The notes: a model not told the origin generated them from the letters alone. Shown: positions 33,636 through 43,793, counted from the first letter of the stretch. The stretch: 64,000 nucleotides of DNA from an uncultured Lachnospiraceae bacterium (GCA_937920345.1 CALGVA010000067.1:77477-141476), one strand, 5' to 3'. Numbers and translations: made by a program.

Positions 33636-34544
33636 TCATACCCCCAAATACCTCGGCGTGTAGTACAGTTTTACATCTAAGTTAGTATAGTTTTCATCAG
33701 CGTCATACTTCAAATAATTGCTACCTACAGCCAGTTCAAATGCTTCCGAAAGTCTGTCTATTTTTTGATAGGCATTCACTCCATTAAGTTCTATTATCTG
33801 ATGCCTCTGGTCTGTATCTATCAACAGGATATCTCCCTGATTCATCTCAGTCACAATTCGAACAAACTGCCCTGTACCAATCAGTGTTATCTTCGGATTT
33901 GTAACTGGTCCCCTTTCCGCAATAAATTGTATCTGCAGCCCAGCCGGCACATCACCATCATTCGGCAAATAAACCTCTTTTTTCAAAGTCCTATATCCTG
34001 TAATCTGTCCCGCAAGCGTCAGCCCTTTGTATGGACTTGGAACCGCAACTTTTTTCTTTACCACCGTCCATGGAAATGCAATATGTTTACTGATATCTGC
34101 CATATTCCTTCCGAAATTATCCATGTTCTTAAAATATGGGTTAGGGCAGATAAGATCTACGAGTACTTGTAATCTGGACATCAAATTTGTCTGTTTTTTG
34201 AACGTCCATCCCTCAAGCTCATATTGGATATTCCTTTCCGTACCCATGGCGTTAATTATTAGCTTTCCTGTATACTTCGGATTGAAGAACTTTATTATCC
34301 TTTGCCTGTTCACTGGATTGTTCTTATCATCTCTCAGTGTCATAACAATATGGATTGCCCTAGACTTTATTCTTTTTCCGTTCACTGTGGAACCATCCAC
34401 TAATGCATTGTCGGACATACTGATTTCAATATCAGATGATTCGATTCCGGTAACCTCATTTATGCTGAACTCTTTACCTTTTCCAGCGACCAGTGATAAA
34501 CCATTACACTCAAGTGTAATGGTCATTTGGTTCGCTACTGCCAT
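33636..34544 (-). CDS. Distal tail protein (Dit)
   Basis: 302 residues, directly after the tape measure gene, the standard Dit position. N-terminal beta barrel forming the hexameric ring (ITLECNGLSLVAGKGKEF), then a galectin-like C-terminal half. Forms the hub joining the tail tube to the baseplate. Confidence 0.82.
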   Translation of the reverse strand: MAVANQMTITLECNGLSLVAGKGKEFSINEVTGIESSDIEISMSDNALVDGSTVNGKRIKSRAIHIVMTLRDDKNNPVNRQRIIKFFNPKYTGKLIINAMGTERNIQYELEGWTFKKQTNLMSRLQVLVDLICPNPYFKNMDNFGRNMADISKHIAFPWTVVKKKVAVPSPYKGLTLAGQITGYRTLKKEVYLPNDGDVPAGLQIQFIAERGPVTNPKITLIGTGQFVRIVTEMNQGDILLIDTDQRHQIIELNGVNAYQKIDRLSEAFELAVGSNYLKYDADENYTNLDVKLYYTPRYLGV

Positions 34545-37500
34545 TTACTTAACACCTCCGTATATTTTTCTCGCCGTCTGACGGTTCGCTCTATTGATCT
34601 CTGCTGCACTTGCGACTGGCACATTAAATTCATTATCTATATCAGTGCTGTAATCATAATTATTGATTATGGTTACTGCCTTTTCTGCACGAGCACTGGC
34701 TACATTGACTATCGGCATTGCTGTCTTAATCGTATCAAATACAAGAGAAGCCTGTGCCTTTGTGACCAACAACTCCATTTCATCCTCTACGTCAGATATA
34801 GCAGACGGCATAGCCATTGAAATACCACTTGATATCCCCGGGGGAATCCATCTTCCGACTTCCATCATGAACACTCTGGACGGTGAATTAATGTCGAGTG
34901 CGTTCTTTGCCGTTTCCAGCAAACTATCTGCTAAATTTTTAACCTTATCAGTAAGCCAACTCCAACCAGAGGATATGCCATCCCAGATTCCGGTTACAAT
35001 ATTGCTACCGATTTCCAGCATCTTATCGGGCAATCCTTTGACTCCATCAATAACCGATGTGCACAACCCTTCTGCCGCTGCCCGACCTTTTTCAATAAGA
35101 TTCGTTCTCCATACAGTTATCTTATTAACGACATCAACAAGCCACGTCCAGATTTTCGTAGGTAGCTGCGAAACTTGCTCAATTACGCCATTTACGAATC
35201 CAGTGGCGGCGGCAATCGCTGCGGTTCTGAGATTGACCGCCCACATTGTTACTCTTGTAACAACATCAACAAGCCACGTCCATACACTTGTCGGCAATTC
35301 CTGTATTGCGGTAATGACAGAGTTTGCAAATTCTTTAGCCGCGCTTAGTCCAGCAGATGCCATTTCTGCTCCCCATGACATAACCTCTGCCACTACTCCA
35401 CTCATGGCTTCTAATGCCCTTGCAGGCATATCCGCAATTCCGTTTACTACGCCATCGACCAAGTATCCAGCCTGTTCTTCCATCACAGTCGAAGGACTGT
35501 GAATACCGAGTGCATCTTTGAATCCGTCTACGATTCCTCCGCAGAAGTCTGTCACACTATTCCAGAGGTCTTGAGCCTTTCCGGTAATTCCTTCGATCAG
35601 ACCGCTAATTAGGTTTCCACCGATTTCTACCAACTTACTCGGCAGTTCCTTGAATCCCTCGGCGATTCCAGAACAGATTTCTTCTATTTTCTGCCCTGCA
35701 CTCTCCTTGAAGTTCGTTCCCCACTGAACGAGATCGTCTACTGTCTGGTTGAACCATTTGGCTATCCGATCCGGCAATTCTTTGAACCATTCTATGATAT
35801 TATCAATAATCTTCGGAACTTCCGTAACAATCCATTCGTTTACACTGTTGTTCCAGTCTATCAGCGTACCAATTATATTTCCGATTGCGTAGCCTATCTT
35901 ATACGGCAGTTCCTCAAAGAATGTGACAATGCTGCTAATCAGGCTCGGTATTGCTTCTGCAAACCATTCAGTGACATTGCCCCATACAGACGAAACACCC
36001 TCAACAATCCAGTCAATGATATTCGAGCCAACATCTATCAACATAGATCCGAGCCCTACGATGGTGTCAACTATTGCTATAATAATTTCCGGTATTGCCT
36101 CGACCAGCGCCGCTATGATCTGTGGTATTGCCTCGATTAAACCAAAAAACAGCGTAACCGCTGCCTCGACAATTTGAGGAGTAGCACTAATCAGTGCCTC
36201 GACTATGGCAATAATTATGTCCGGCAGATTTTCGACCAGTGCCTCAATTATATCTGGTATTGCATCAATCAGACCGAACAGCATAGTAAGCGCAGCATCA
36301 ACAATCTGAGGCAGCGAACTAACCAAGAAGTCCACAATCGTAGCAATGATTTCAGGTAATGCCGTCACTAACTGCTCTATTACTACTGGCAGCGCCTCTA
36401 CTATACTCATAAACAGTGTAGTTGCACCATCTAACAAGAATGGCAGAGCCTCTATTAGCCCCTGTACCAGTGCTTGCACTATCTGTAAAGCAGCATCCAC
36501 TAATGCAGGAATATTCTGGACCAATGCATTGCATATATCAGTCAATATGAGCGCCGCATGAGTCGCCAGCATAGGAAGAGCTTCTGCAATTCCGTTCGCA
36601 ATAGCAAGAATGATATCTGCTCCCGCTTGCAATATGTTCGGAGAATAATCAGCCAAAGATTCTGTAATATCTGTGACAGCCGTTACGACAGCAGAAACTA
36701 TTTCCGGCGCAGATTCCGCAATCTTCTCAAGAATATCTGAACCTATTTCTATTATCGTAATCATGATGTCTTCGTGCGCTGAGGCGAGCCCTTCGACCAA
36801 AGCTGTAATCAATTCAGAACCAGCAGATGCTATATCCTCTCTATTCTGAAACAGCGAATCCTTAAACGAACTGATAAGCCCAACTGCCGCATTTATGAGC
36901 ATAGGTGCTGCTTCTGCAATCTTTTGGGCTATCTGTGCTATTACATCACCAGTCTCAGATACCAGACCTTCAAATCCACCCTCTTTGAACGCATCATGTA
37001 ACTGTCCTACCCATCCCTGCGCCATGATTACAGTCTCTTTCAGCGGTTCCTGCATGGACTCATATACGGAAATACCAAGTCCTTCAAGAGATGACTGCAA
37101 AATTGTTACTTGCCCTGCCAGATTATCTTGCATAATAGCAGCCATTTCTTCGGCTGCACCGTTGCAATTCTCTATGCTGTCAGTAAGCTCCTCCACATCT
37201 TCCTGAGATGCGTTCATCAAAGCCATCCAGCCGGAAATACCTTCCTGCCCAGCTATTGTTTTAGCATAGTTTAGCTGTTCTTCTTCGGTAAGATCCCTCC
37301 ATGCCTCACGGCTTTCGCTTAACACTTCGTTAAAGTCTCTTGCACTTCCGTCCGCATTGTAAAACTGAACGCCGAGCACTTCTGTTAACGTACCAAGAGC
37401 GCCCAAACTATTTGAAGTCGCCCCCGCGTCTGTCGATAGCCTAGTAAGTATGCTTCTGAGTGATGTTCCTGCTATGGACGCCTTAATTCCAGAGTTTGCC

Positions 37501-38111
37501 ATTAACCCAATAGCTACTGAAGTATCTTCAATGCTATAACCGAGCGTTCCTGCAACTGGTGCGACATACTTAAACGTATCTCCCATCATGCTTACATTTG
37601 TATTTGCTTTTGTTGCTGTTGCTGCAAGTACATCCGCGAAACGTGCTGCTTCGCCCGCCTCCATCTTGAACGCTGTCATCGCATCCGTAACAATATCAGA
37701 TGTGGTTCCTAAGTCTTCTCCGGCTGCCGCCGCAAGGTTCAGTACCGCTGGCAAGGCTGCTATACTGTCTTCTGCATTCCATCCAGCCATAGCCATGTAT
37801 TCAAGCCCTTGTCCAGCCTCCGTCGCCGTAAATTTTGTGGTAGCGCCCATCTCTTTAGCAATGTCACATAACTGCCGGAATTCTCCTTCCGTTGCACCGC
37901 TGATCGCAGCCACTTTATCCATTTGTGCCTCAAAATCAGAACCTACCTTAATAGCCGCCGCACCCAATCCGCTGATTGCTGTTGCAGTACCTGTAAGGAT
38001 GGCCCCTGTTGCTTTCAAACTTGTAGAGGCAATACTTCCAATCTTCGACAAGCCAGTATTTATGCCACTCGTATCTATACTGGTATCAAAATTAAGAGTG
38101 CCGTCGCTCAA
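34545..38111 (-). CDS. Tail tape measure protein
   Basis: 1188 residues from TTG 38111, behind AGAGGTGG; an in-frame ATG at 38138 is less likely. The start (SDGTLNFDTSIDTSGI) is typical. Residues about 60-400 are the TP901-type tape measure domain. The middle is a run of hydrophobic helical repeats (LPEIIxAIVDxLVSSLPQIVDAA) of about 35 residues, and the end has Trp-rich repeats. Sets tail length and passes into the host membrane. Confidence 0.95.
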   Translation of the reverse strand: MSDGTLNFDTSIDTSGINTGLSKIGSIASTSLKATGAILTGTATAISGLGAAAIKVGSDFEAQMDKVAAISGATEGEFRQLCDIAKEMGATTKFTATEAGQGLEYMAMAGWNAEDSIAALPAVLNLAAAAGEDLGTTSDIVTDAMTAFKMEAGEAARFADVLAATATKANTNVSMMGDTFKYVAPVAGTLGYSIEDTSVAIGLMANSGIKASIAGTSLRSILTRLSTDAGATSNSLGALGTLTEVLGVQFYNADGSARDFNEVLSESREAWRDLTEEEQLNYAKTIAGQEGISGWMALMNASQEDVEELTDSIENCNGAAEEMAAIMQDNLAGQVTILQSSLEGLGISVYESMQEPLKETVIMAQGWVGQLHDAFKEGGFEGLVSETGDVIAQIAQKIAEAAPMLINAAVGLISSFKDSLFQNREDIASAGSELITALVEGLASAHEDIMITIIEIGSDILEKIAESAPEIVSAVVTAVTDITESLADYSPNILQAGADIILAIANGIAEALPMLATHAALILTDICNALVQNIPALVDAALQIVQALVQGLIEALPFLLDGATTLFMSIVEALPVVIEQLVTALPEIIATIVDFLVSSLPQIVDAALTMLFGLIDAIPDIIEALVENLPDIIIAIVEALISATPQIVEAAVTLFFGLIEAIPQIIAALVEAIPEIIIAIVDTIVGLGSMLIDVGSNIIDWIVEGVSSVWGNVTEWFAEAIPSLISSIVTFFEELPYKIGYAIGNIIGTLIDWNNSVNEWIVTEVPKIIDNIIEWFKELPDRIAKWFNQTVDDLVQWGTNFKESAGQKIEEICSGIAEGFKELPSKLVEIGGNLISGLIEGITGKAQDLWNSVTDFCGGIVDGFKDALGIHSPSTVMEEQAGYLVDGVVNGIADMPARALEAMSGVVAEVMSWGAEMASAGLSAAKEFANSVITAIQELPTSVWTWLVDVVTRVTMWAVNLRTAAIAAATGFVNGVIEQVSQLPTKIWTWLVDVVNKITVWRTNLIEKGRAAAEGLCTSVIDGVKGLPDKMLEIGSNIVTGIWDGISSGWSWLTDKVKNLADSLLETAKNALDINSPSRVFMMEVGRWIPPGISSGISMAMPSAISDVEDEMELLVTKAQASLVFDTIKTAMPIVNVASARAEKAVTIINNYDYSTDIDNEFNVPVASAAEINRANRQTARKIYGGVK

Positions 38112-38164
38112 TGTCTTCCACCTCTTTTCGGTTTCCATCCATCGGCACTACGGCACTACTTGAA

Positions 38165-38314
38165 TTATCCTACTTTAACTTCAAATGTCTTTCCGCACTG
38201 TCTACCTTTGCATTTCACATACAATCCTCTGCATTTCGCATCATCATCGTATTTGATAGGCATACGGTAGCCACAGAAAGGACATATTACATTCTTCTTT
38301 ATTTTTTCATTCAT
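38165..38314 (-). CDS. 49-residue zinc-ribbon protein
   Basis: CPFCG and CKGRQCGK form a CxxC...CxxxxC ribbon, as in small cysteine-rich KTR/Com-like phage proteins often found next to tape measure genes. ATG 38314 overlaps the end of the Gp15-like gene. Confidence 0.7.
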   Translation of the reverse strand: MNEKIKKNVICPFCGYRMPIKYDDDAKCRGLYVKCKGRQCGKTFEVKVG

Positions 38315-38945
38315 CTCTCCCATTCCTTTCTAAGAATTCTTTCAGACTACCTCCGCGAAGCAAAATCTGCTCAAGTTCATCTTGAAGTTCCTGCTCCTCT
38401 CTCTTTGCTGGAAGTGCATGAATTCGCTTCATTTTCCGGTAGAAATCTTGCTGACTACTCGGCAACTTCGGGTCGATTACCATTCCCCTATATCCGATTA
38501 TCTTTACGATTTCATTCTCCTCGGATAATCCCTTAAACAGAGCCTTGAACTTCCACCAGTGCATATAGTCTATGCTTTGCAGATCGATTCCATAGTCATG
38601 CTGAAATGCAGCAAATATCTTATCTGCATCATATTCAAACGAATAGAGAGCCTCAGTCGCTACGACTTCATCTGCTTCTCCTTCCCCATCTTTTATTGCC
38701 TGCTTTTGTGTTTCTCCATTGTAAAACCACAAAATCTTTTCGATGGCTTCGTTTCTGTCTTCCCAGCTAATTACCTGTACTCCATAGAACATTTCTACTG
38801 CTTGCACCACTTTCTGCAAATTGGTGAGTTCAGTGTCATTCAGTAATTCCTCGAACAAAATGGAAGTGCGGAAGTCAGTTTCTATGCTAACTTCCACTCC
38901 TCCAACAGTTACGGTTTCAGGGAGCCTTTCAGAAAGCATCCCCAT
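38307..38945 (-). CDS. Gp15-family tail assembly protein
   Basis: 212 residues. RLPETVTVGGVEVSIETDFR and the later YDADKIFAAFQHDYGIDL...WWKFKALFKGL segments are typical of bacteriophage Gp15. Placed between tail tube and tape measure, where tail assembly chaperones are found. Its start overlaps the previous stop (TAATG), a coupling rather than the classic slippery frameshift. Confidence 0.85.
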   Translation of the reverse strand: MGMLSERLPETVTVGGVEVSIETDFRTSILFEELLNDTELTNLQKVVQAVEMFYGVQVISWEDRNEAIEKILWFYNGETQKQAIKDGEGEADEVVATEALYSFEYDADKIFAAFQHDYGIDLQSIDYMHWWKFKALFKGLSEENEIVKIIGYRGMVIDPKLPSSQQDFYRKMKRIHALPAKREEQELQDELEQILLRGGSLKEFLERNGRDE

Positions 38946-39349
38946 TAGCGCTTACCGCCTTTTCCATGATTACTACCTTTATGGCTGTGTCCTGCGAAAT
39001 CAGTAGGTCTGACAGCCTGTTGTTTCTGGACATACTTGTTACTGATGTCTGCCAATGCTTTCTTGGCTTCTGCTGCTCTTGTGTTCATCTCGTCGCAAAC
39101 TTTCATGTGTTCCAAGAGGTCGTTTTTTCCGCCGAACAGTACATTTAAAGAATCACATTCAAGCGTAGTGTCAATAAACTCCTCCATTATTCTGCACTGT
39201 TCTCTCAATGCGTTCGCTGTGCTCATGCCTTTAAACTTCGTTTTATCAGCAACCGCATCTCTCATTTTCATAGCAGCATTTTCATATCTCTCAATAACAT
39301 CTGCATCTGTAAAAGATACATCAAAATCAATTCCTTTAATCGTAACCAT
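38945..39349 (-). CDS. Tail assembly chaperone-like protein
   Basis: 134 residues, helical and acidic with a basic end (HSHKGSNHGKGGKR). Matches the layout of the first tail chaperone in Gp15-type phages (DUF6673-like). A strong terminator hairpin (39387-39420) precedes it, so its dose is probably much lower than that of the tail tube. Confidence 0.7.
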   Translation of the reverse strand: MVTIKGIDFDVSFTDADVIERYENAAMKMRDAVADKTKFKGMSTANALREQCRIMEEFIDTTLECDSLNVLFGGKNDLLEHMKVCDEMNTRAAEAKKALADISNKYVQKQQAVRPTDFAGHSHKGSNHGKGGKR

Positions 39350-39386
39350 GTTACATCCTCCTTAATGCGTATCTATGCAAAGAAAA

Positions 39387-39420
39387 CCGGAGATAGATGA
39401 TACGCTCACTCTATCTCCGG
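39387..39420 (-). terminator. Terminator/attenuator between tail tube and chaperone genes
   Basis: CCGGAGATAGA / TCTATCTCCGG perfect 11-bp stem, 12-base loop, then TTTTCTTT on the minus strand. Within the late operon it would cut transcription after the abundant major tail protein. Confidence 0.85.
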
Positions 39421-39469
39421 CTACTGCTCACATCTGTTTCGTAACAGATGCTATGTCAGTCTGTACTTA

Positions 39470-39988
39470 TCATTCCGTTGCTGCGGAAAAATCCCCCTCT
39501 GTAAATTCAAGAGTCTTGAGATCGAACTTGCCAGTCACAAAATCACCAACAGCACTCAGATTGCCAGAAACGGTTATCTTCTTGCCACCCTCTGCTGAAC
39601 AACTGGAAACCTCGTTGGACACAATAAACTTCCTTGCAAGGTAACTCTCTTCTCCATCAACTTGATCTGCAACAGGCAGGAACAGATCTACTCTCAGATA
39701 TTCAAACTCTGCATCAGAACCAGTGTCATGATTTCTTCCGGTGTTATATAACGCCATCACAGCTTTCTGGCTCGGAATGACGTGCGAATCATAGGGAAAC
39801 TCTGTCTGGTAACTTTCAATACTGGAACTGCTGGTAACATCACCGATATAGGTAACGGTGTCTTTCTGGGCGTTGGGGTTTTCATCCAGCTTTGTAAAAC
39901 CTTTATTCATCAACTCCCATTTATCGCCGACTTTCAAATAGTCTGCGATACTATTGCGCTTTAAAGCGCCTATGGCTTTTTTTGTCAT
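39470..39988 (-). CDS. Major tail tube protein
   Basis: 172 residues from ATG 39988 after AAAAGGAGG. Beta-rich with YIGDVTSSSSIESYQTEFPYDSH and a C-terminal FDLKTLEFTEGDF; this is the common clostridial siphovirus tube protein type. Forms stacked hexamers around the tape measure. Confidence 0.85.
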   Translation of the reverse strand: MTKKAIGALKRNSIADYLKVGDKWELMNKGFTKLDENPNAQKDTVTYIGDVTSSSSIESYQTEFPYDSHVIPSQKAVMALYNTGRNHDTGSDAEFEYLRVDLFLPVADQVDGEESYLARKFIVSNEVSSCSAEGGKKITVSGNLSAVGDFVTGKFDLKTLEFTEGDFSAATE

Positions 39989-39992
39989 ATAC

Positions 39993-40412
39993 TTAATCCT
40001 CCTTTTCATAGGTCAATCGTAGCTGTATTTGGTATCTGGCTGTCTTGCCATCTGTACTATACAAGAATCCGGTAGAAACAATCTCTATTTCCTCCGCTGA
40101 CTTTCCATTGCCTAAATCTGGCAGCATTCCATCCCTGTTGCATTCTTCGATCCATTCTTCCAATTTCTCATAAAATTCAAGGTTCTCAACATTCTGCATA
40201 GAGTCAACGCTATAAAATTCTCGTGAACCAAGGGCAAACAGAAATTGCTTAATTCCGCCACCGCCTACATACCTATCTATCCACGGATCACACGGCATGG
40301 ACTCAATTGTGTATTCAGTCGGTCTATTGCCAAGCGAATCAACTCTGAAATATCCATCTTTCAATTCAGGGCAAGTTTTCATAAAATCGGTCACGCTCTG
40401 TATGATTGACAT
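39993..40412 (-). CDS. Tail terminator / minor capsid 3-like protein
   Basis: 139 residues; segment PCDPWIDRYVGGGGIKQFLFALGSREFY is shared by proteins named minor capsid 3 or tail terminator. Placed just before the tube gene, as expected for a neck component. Confidence 0.78.
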   Translation of the reverse strand: MSIIQSVTDFMKTCPELKDGYFRVDSLGNRPTEYTIESMPCDPWIDRYVGGGGIKQFLFALGSREFYSVDSMQNVENLEFYEKLEEWIEECNRDGMLPDLGNGKSAEEIEIVSTGFLYSTDGKTARYQIQLRLTYEKED

Positions 40413-40413
40413 T

Positions 40414-40800
40414 TCATCCTCCCTTCAAAATAGCAGATGCCCCTCTTTTGATGTCGTCTTTGTGTGCCATCTTCATTCTCTCAAAAAACATACCACCTCT
40501 CTGTGCATCATAAGGTCTGGTCTGAGCCGTACAATAATACTGCCATGCTGCATAGGGAACAATATATCTGATTACTCCATCTCCGAGGTTCGTTCCGAGT
40601 TTGCCAGACTTATCAAGTGCACCTGTCCTAAACGGGACAAGCGGACTACAATATCTCAATGTCTCGCTGTCTACGAAGACCTGAGCCTTTTTGAACTGAG
40701 ACGTCCTTACCATTCCAAAAGTTGGATTCCATACCAACTCTACAGTCGCTTTTCCCAATCGCATTTTCTGATTTGTAGGTTGCTTAATGACTAATGACAT
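40414..40800 (-). CDS. Minor capsid 2-like (head-tail joining) protein
   Basis: 128 residues from ATG 40800 (overlaps the previous stop as TGATG). CSPLVPFRTGALDKSG and VPYAAWQYYCTAQ are characteristic of this neck protein group. Confidence 0.78.
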   Translation of the reverse strand: MSLVIKQPTNQKMRLGKATVELVWNPTFGMVRTSQFKKAQVFVDSETLRYCSPLVPFRTGALDKSGKLGTNLGDGVIRYIVPYAAWQYYCTAQTRPYDAQRGGMFFERMKMAHKDDIKRGASAILKGG

Positions 40801-41216
40801 CAGGAGCCACCCACTCTCCAATGCTTTATCGCATCTGTGCCGAGGTCTGTATTATCCGAATAACTGTTAATCAGAAATAACTCTGGGAACTGCTCGGCGA
40901 GTTTTGTCTGGGTAACTTCCTCTTCGGTTACTTCCCCTCTAACAACAATATCGCGTTCTGCCAGTGTCCAATACCCTTTTGCCTCTTCTACCGACATGGC
41001 ATCATATACAACTCGCGGAACATAAGTCTTTTCTCCGAAATCAGCGTCAATCGGGATTCTCACCTTTACTACATCATGACTCGATACCGAATTTCCTCCG
41101 GTGGCATCATTACTTGAATGCCATGCCACATGCTTAATAACGGTTGGCATGAGAACTTCATTTCTCCCGCTATCTCTCTTTCGGTTGACTATCGTTATGT
41201 TTGCGTTGCAGATCAT
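40800..41216 (-). CDS. Minor capsid 1-like (head closure) protein
   Basis: 138 residues from ATG 41216 after GGAGGTGG. TVIKHVAWHSSN..., VRIPIDADF and KGYWTLAERDIVVRGE are the typical segments. Overlaps the connector gene by 47 bases. Confidence 0.78.
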   Translation of the reverse strand: MICNANITIVNRKRDSGRNEVLMPTVIKHVAWHSSNDATGGNSVSSHDVVKVRIPIDADFGEKTYVPRVVYDAMSVEEAKGYWTLAERDIVVRGEVTEEEVTQTKLAEQFPELFLINSYSDNTDLGTDAIKHWRVGGS

Positions 41217-41622
41217 ACGGTCCACCTCCACAATAAAACAATCCTGTATAAGACAGGTACTTTTGAGCCTCACTATTCATGATTGCATTATACTGGCAAT
41301 CAGTATCTTTTGCCTGTGCATACGACACTGAGTATCCGTCTCTGTTTTCCGACTGGATTCCATTTGCCGCAACCTTTAGCGCTGCCTTATGGCTTTGGTA
41401 TGTTTCAGCCATACTACAAACAGCATACTTAATATCGCGGAGAAGCGAATCATCTACATCTGCCAGTTTCGGTATTCTCCTAAAGGTCAGCGAATCCAAA
41501 TATGCTTCTGCCTCACGCTCACATTCCGCAAATATTTCTTCGGAGGCAATGCGTGTGCCTTTGTATTCTGACTGGTAGAACTGGAAGTCTACGTATGGCT
41601 TCGTTATAGCCTCTTGGGGCAT
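41170..41622 (-). CDS. Head-tail connector protein
   Basis: 150 residues, helical with LDSLTFRRIPKLADVDDSLLRDIKYAVCSMAE, the usual helix pair of gp6-like adaptor proteins that extend the portal. Follows the capsid genes. Confidence 0.78.
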   Translation of the reverse strand: MPQEAITKPYVDFQFYQSEYKGTRIASEEIFAECEREAEAYLDSLTFRRIPKLADVDDSLLRDIKYAVCSMAETYQSHKAALKVAANGIQSENRDGYSVSYAQAKDTDCQYNAIMNSEAQKYLSYTGLFYCGGGPYDLQRKHNDSQPKER

Positions 41623-41669
41623 TTTAATCTACCTCCTTATGGATTTTATTGCCTGAACATATTAGAGCC

Positions 41670-42011
41670 TTATTTTGTGGCTTTTCCAGAACTGGTAGAT
41701 TTCTTCGCAGCCTTCTCGCTTTCCGCAATCTTAGCGTTCAGGTCCGCGATAGTCTTATCTTTCTCCGCTACAGCAGATTCAAGTTCTGCCACTTTCTGAT
41801 TCAGTGCTTTGATCTCGCCGTTCAGCTCCGCGATAGTCTTATCTTTCTCCTGAAGCCCATCCTTCAACACTTTTACGTTGTCAGTGTTATCTACGGGATC
41901 ATGCAGAACCTTCCCGTCCATGTCTGTAATCCTGTAGCCGAGAGCGATGTAATCTTTCTTCTTTTCCTCAGGTATTCTTAATACTCTGTTTCCTCGATAT
42001 GCTTTCAGCAT
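41670..42011 (-). CDS. Small coiled-coil structural protein
   Basis: 113 residues from ATG 42011 behind GAGGAAG. Basic beta start (LKAYRGNRVLRIPEEKKKDYIALGYRI) as in short head proteins, then a long heptad coiled coil with repeated EKDKTIAELN/EKDKTIADLN units, then a Lys/Ser tail. Between capsid and connector; possible capsid decoration or fibre. Confidence 0.68.
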   Translation of the reverse strand: MLKAYRGNRVLRIPEEKKKDYIALGYRITDMDGKVLHDPVDNTDNVKVLKDGLQEKDKTIAELNGEIKALNQKVAELESAVAEKDKTIADLNAKIAESEKAAKKSTSSGKATK

Positions 42012-42068
42012 AATGTCTTCCTCCTTCATACAGAGAGGAGCAGCCACTGGCCGCTCCTCAATCATTTT

Positions 42069-43100
42069 TTACGACTTTGTGTAATACGTCTTACCGCTCT
42101 GTACGGTAGTGTCCGTTGTCAGCGTATAGCTTGTGCCGTTCTTCTCGAAATATCCCTGAGTGCTTGGGTTGCCGGACGGACTTGTCACTTCTGTGTATGT
42201 ATTCTTCGCACCGCTGATGTTAAACTTAATCGCACTACTTCTCTTCGGGAGCAGGAATACGTCCTCGAAGGATTCCTCGAAATAGACGTACTTGCCATCG
42301 GAACCTGCGGACGGGGGATCGAGCTGCGCAAACTCATAGTGAATCGGCGTAATTACCGCCATAGGGTCTACCAGAATCATGTTTATCTGCTGTGCATTAC
42401 TGTCAACCGCCCAGCCCTCAGTAAAATCATACAGCGTTTTCATCATATCCGCAGGAACGGAAGGCTCGATTCTCACCTCATCGAGAGACTGAATTGCGCG
42501 GCTGATTGCCCCGTTTGCCGGATCCGTAGCAATCGTTCTGTAGATTCCCTTTGCATTCTCAAGAATAGTCCTTGTCTGCGGTGTCACATACAAGATGCGC
42601 CCCTGACGTGGTACACGGTCATCATCCATAGCAGACATCCAAGAATCAAACACCGTGAGGATGTTCTCTATGGTGAGTACCGTGGTATCAGGATTCTCTC
42701 CGGCCTCCTTGTAATCCGAAAACAGCTTGGATACGCAATATGCGTTCATCTCTGGAATCTTCTGCTCCTCATTGAATACCCTCGTGATGTTTGCGATGGA
42801 CGCAACCATATTGGTAAGCTGAATCTGTCTGGGATGCACAAGCGTACTCCACGTTCTATGATTCGCTACCTTGAGCGGTGTCCAAGAATTCTGAAAGTTC
42901 CTCTTCTTCGTCCCGATAGTCTCCATGTCTCCATCCACACGTCCCGTTGTCTTGATGCTGGGAATCTGAATGGTTTCCTGATTGAGCCACTGATATCTGC
43001 CGTTGTTCGGCGTGGCAAAAAGCGCCCCGAAGTAAAGGGCATAAGCAAACTCCTGTAAAAGAGCAGCCTCATACTGCTCTGCATAGTTAATTGTAGGCAT
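42069..43100 (-). CDS. Major capsid protein
   Basis: 343 residues behind AGGAGG. HK97-fold type of clostridial phages: MPTINYAEQYEAALLQEF, TWSTLVHPRQIQLTN, RIEPSVPADMMKTLYDF. The last 35 residues are an added motif (YFEKNGTSYTLTTDTTV ... GKTYYTKS) seen as small decoration modules in Firmicutes phage structural proteins. Follows the scaffold gene. Confidence 0.9.
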   Translation of the reverse strand: MPTINYAEQYEAALLQEFAYALYFGALFATPNNGRYQWLNQETIQIPSIKTTGRVDGDMETIGTKKRNFQNSWTPLKVANHRTWSTLVHPRQIQLTNMVASIANITRVFNEEQKIPEMNAYCVSKLFSDYKEAGENPDTTVLTIENILTVFDSWMSAMDDDRVPRQGRILYVTPQTRTILENAKGIYRTIATDPANGAISRAIQSLDEVRIEPSVPADMMKTLYDFTEGWAVDSNAQQINMILVDPMAVITPIHYEFAQLDPPSAGSDGKYVYFEESFEDVFLLPKRSSAIKFNISGAKNTYTEVTSPSGNPSTQGYFEKNGTSYTLTTDTTVQSGKTYYTKS

Positions 43101-43121
43101 CTCGTTTTCCTCCTTGTTATC

Positions 43122-43793
43122 TTACTTTGTCTCGCTCTGACCGCCTCTCACATGACGGAACCCAAGATTAAAGGGTTTCATCTGATCACCTGACTGTCCA
43201 GAGCCGCTACTTGTTGCTGTTGCAAAATTGGGGAGTGCCTGCTGCCCGGTCTGATCATTATTGATTTGATATTCTCCACCACCCGGCTGTTCCTCTGTGA
43301 CGAACGATGCCGCATCGGATGTCTTTTGATCCTCTAACCATTTTTCTGCACCAACAAATGTGCCGTCTTTCAACTGAAATTTCTGTTTATCGAACTCAGC
43401 CATCATTCCTACCTTTGCTGCATTGGAAGAGAACTTGACACCGCTGAAGAACATATCTTTCTGATGTGCGTAGTCCTGTTCTTCCATCTGTTTCTTCAAT
43501 GCCGCTGTGTCTTTTTCATACTTTTTCTCCCAATCCGTGACGGACTTTTTGATACCATCCACATCCATATCCTTGTAGGACTGGATCTCGTTGTTGGCGT
43601 CCTCGAGCTGTTTCTTCACACCGGAAAGTTCTGAAACTTTAGCGTCAAACTTTTCCTTCGCTACATAAGCACCCTCCGACAGATCTGCGAAGCGAACGTG
43701 ATCTTTCTTGTCCGCAATCTTTCCGTTCACTTCGTTCAGCTTCTCTTCCACCTGAGCATACAGCTCTTCTCCACACAATTCCTTTAATGTCAT
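43122..43793 (-). CDS. Capsid scaffold protein (GP20-like)
   Basis: 223 residues from ATG 43793 behind GAAAGGA; a longer reading from 43946 has no ribosome site. Long coiled coil (EKFDAKVSELSGVKKQLEDANNEIQSYKD...), then AAKVGMMAEFDKQKFQLKDG and a flexible Gln/Gly tail: the minor structural protein GP20 scaffold layout. Needed to size the procapsid. Confidence 0.85.
   Translation of the reverse strand: MTLKELCGEELYAQVEEKLNEVNGKIADKKDHVRFADLSEGAYVAKEKFDAKVSELSGVKKQLEDANNEIQSYKDMDVDGIKKSVTDWEKKYEKDTAALKKQMEEQDYAHQKDMFFSGVKFSSNAAKVGMMAEFDKQKFQLKDGTFVGAEKWLEDQKTSDAASFVTEEQPGGGEYQINNDQTGQQALPNFATATSSGSGQSGDQMKPFNLGFRHVRGGQSETK

Noticed and set aside
38307..39349. Programmed -1 frameshift between the tail chaperone genes
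   Set aside because: The junction is a TAATG overlap with no slippery heptamer that I could see; coupled re-initiation explains it.
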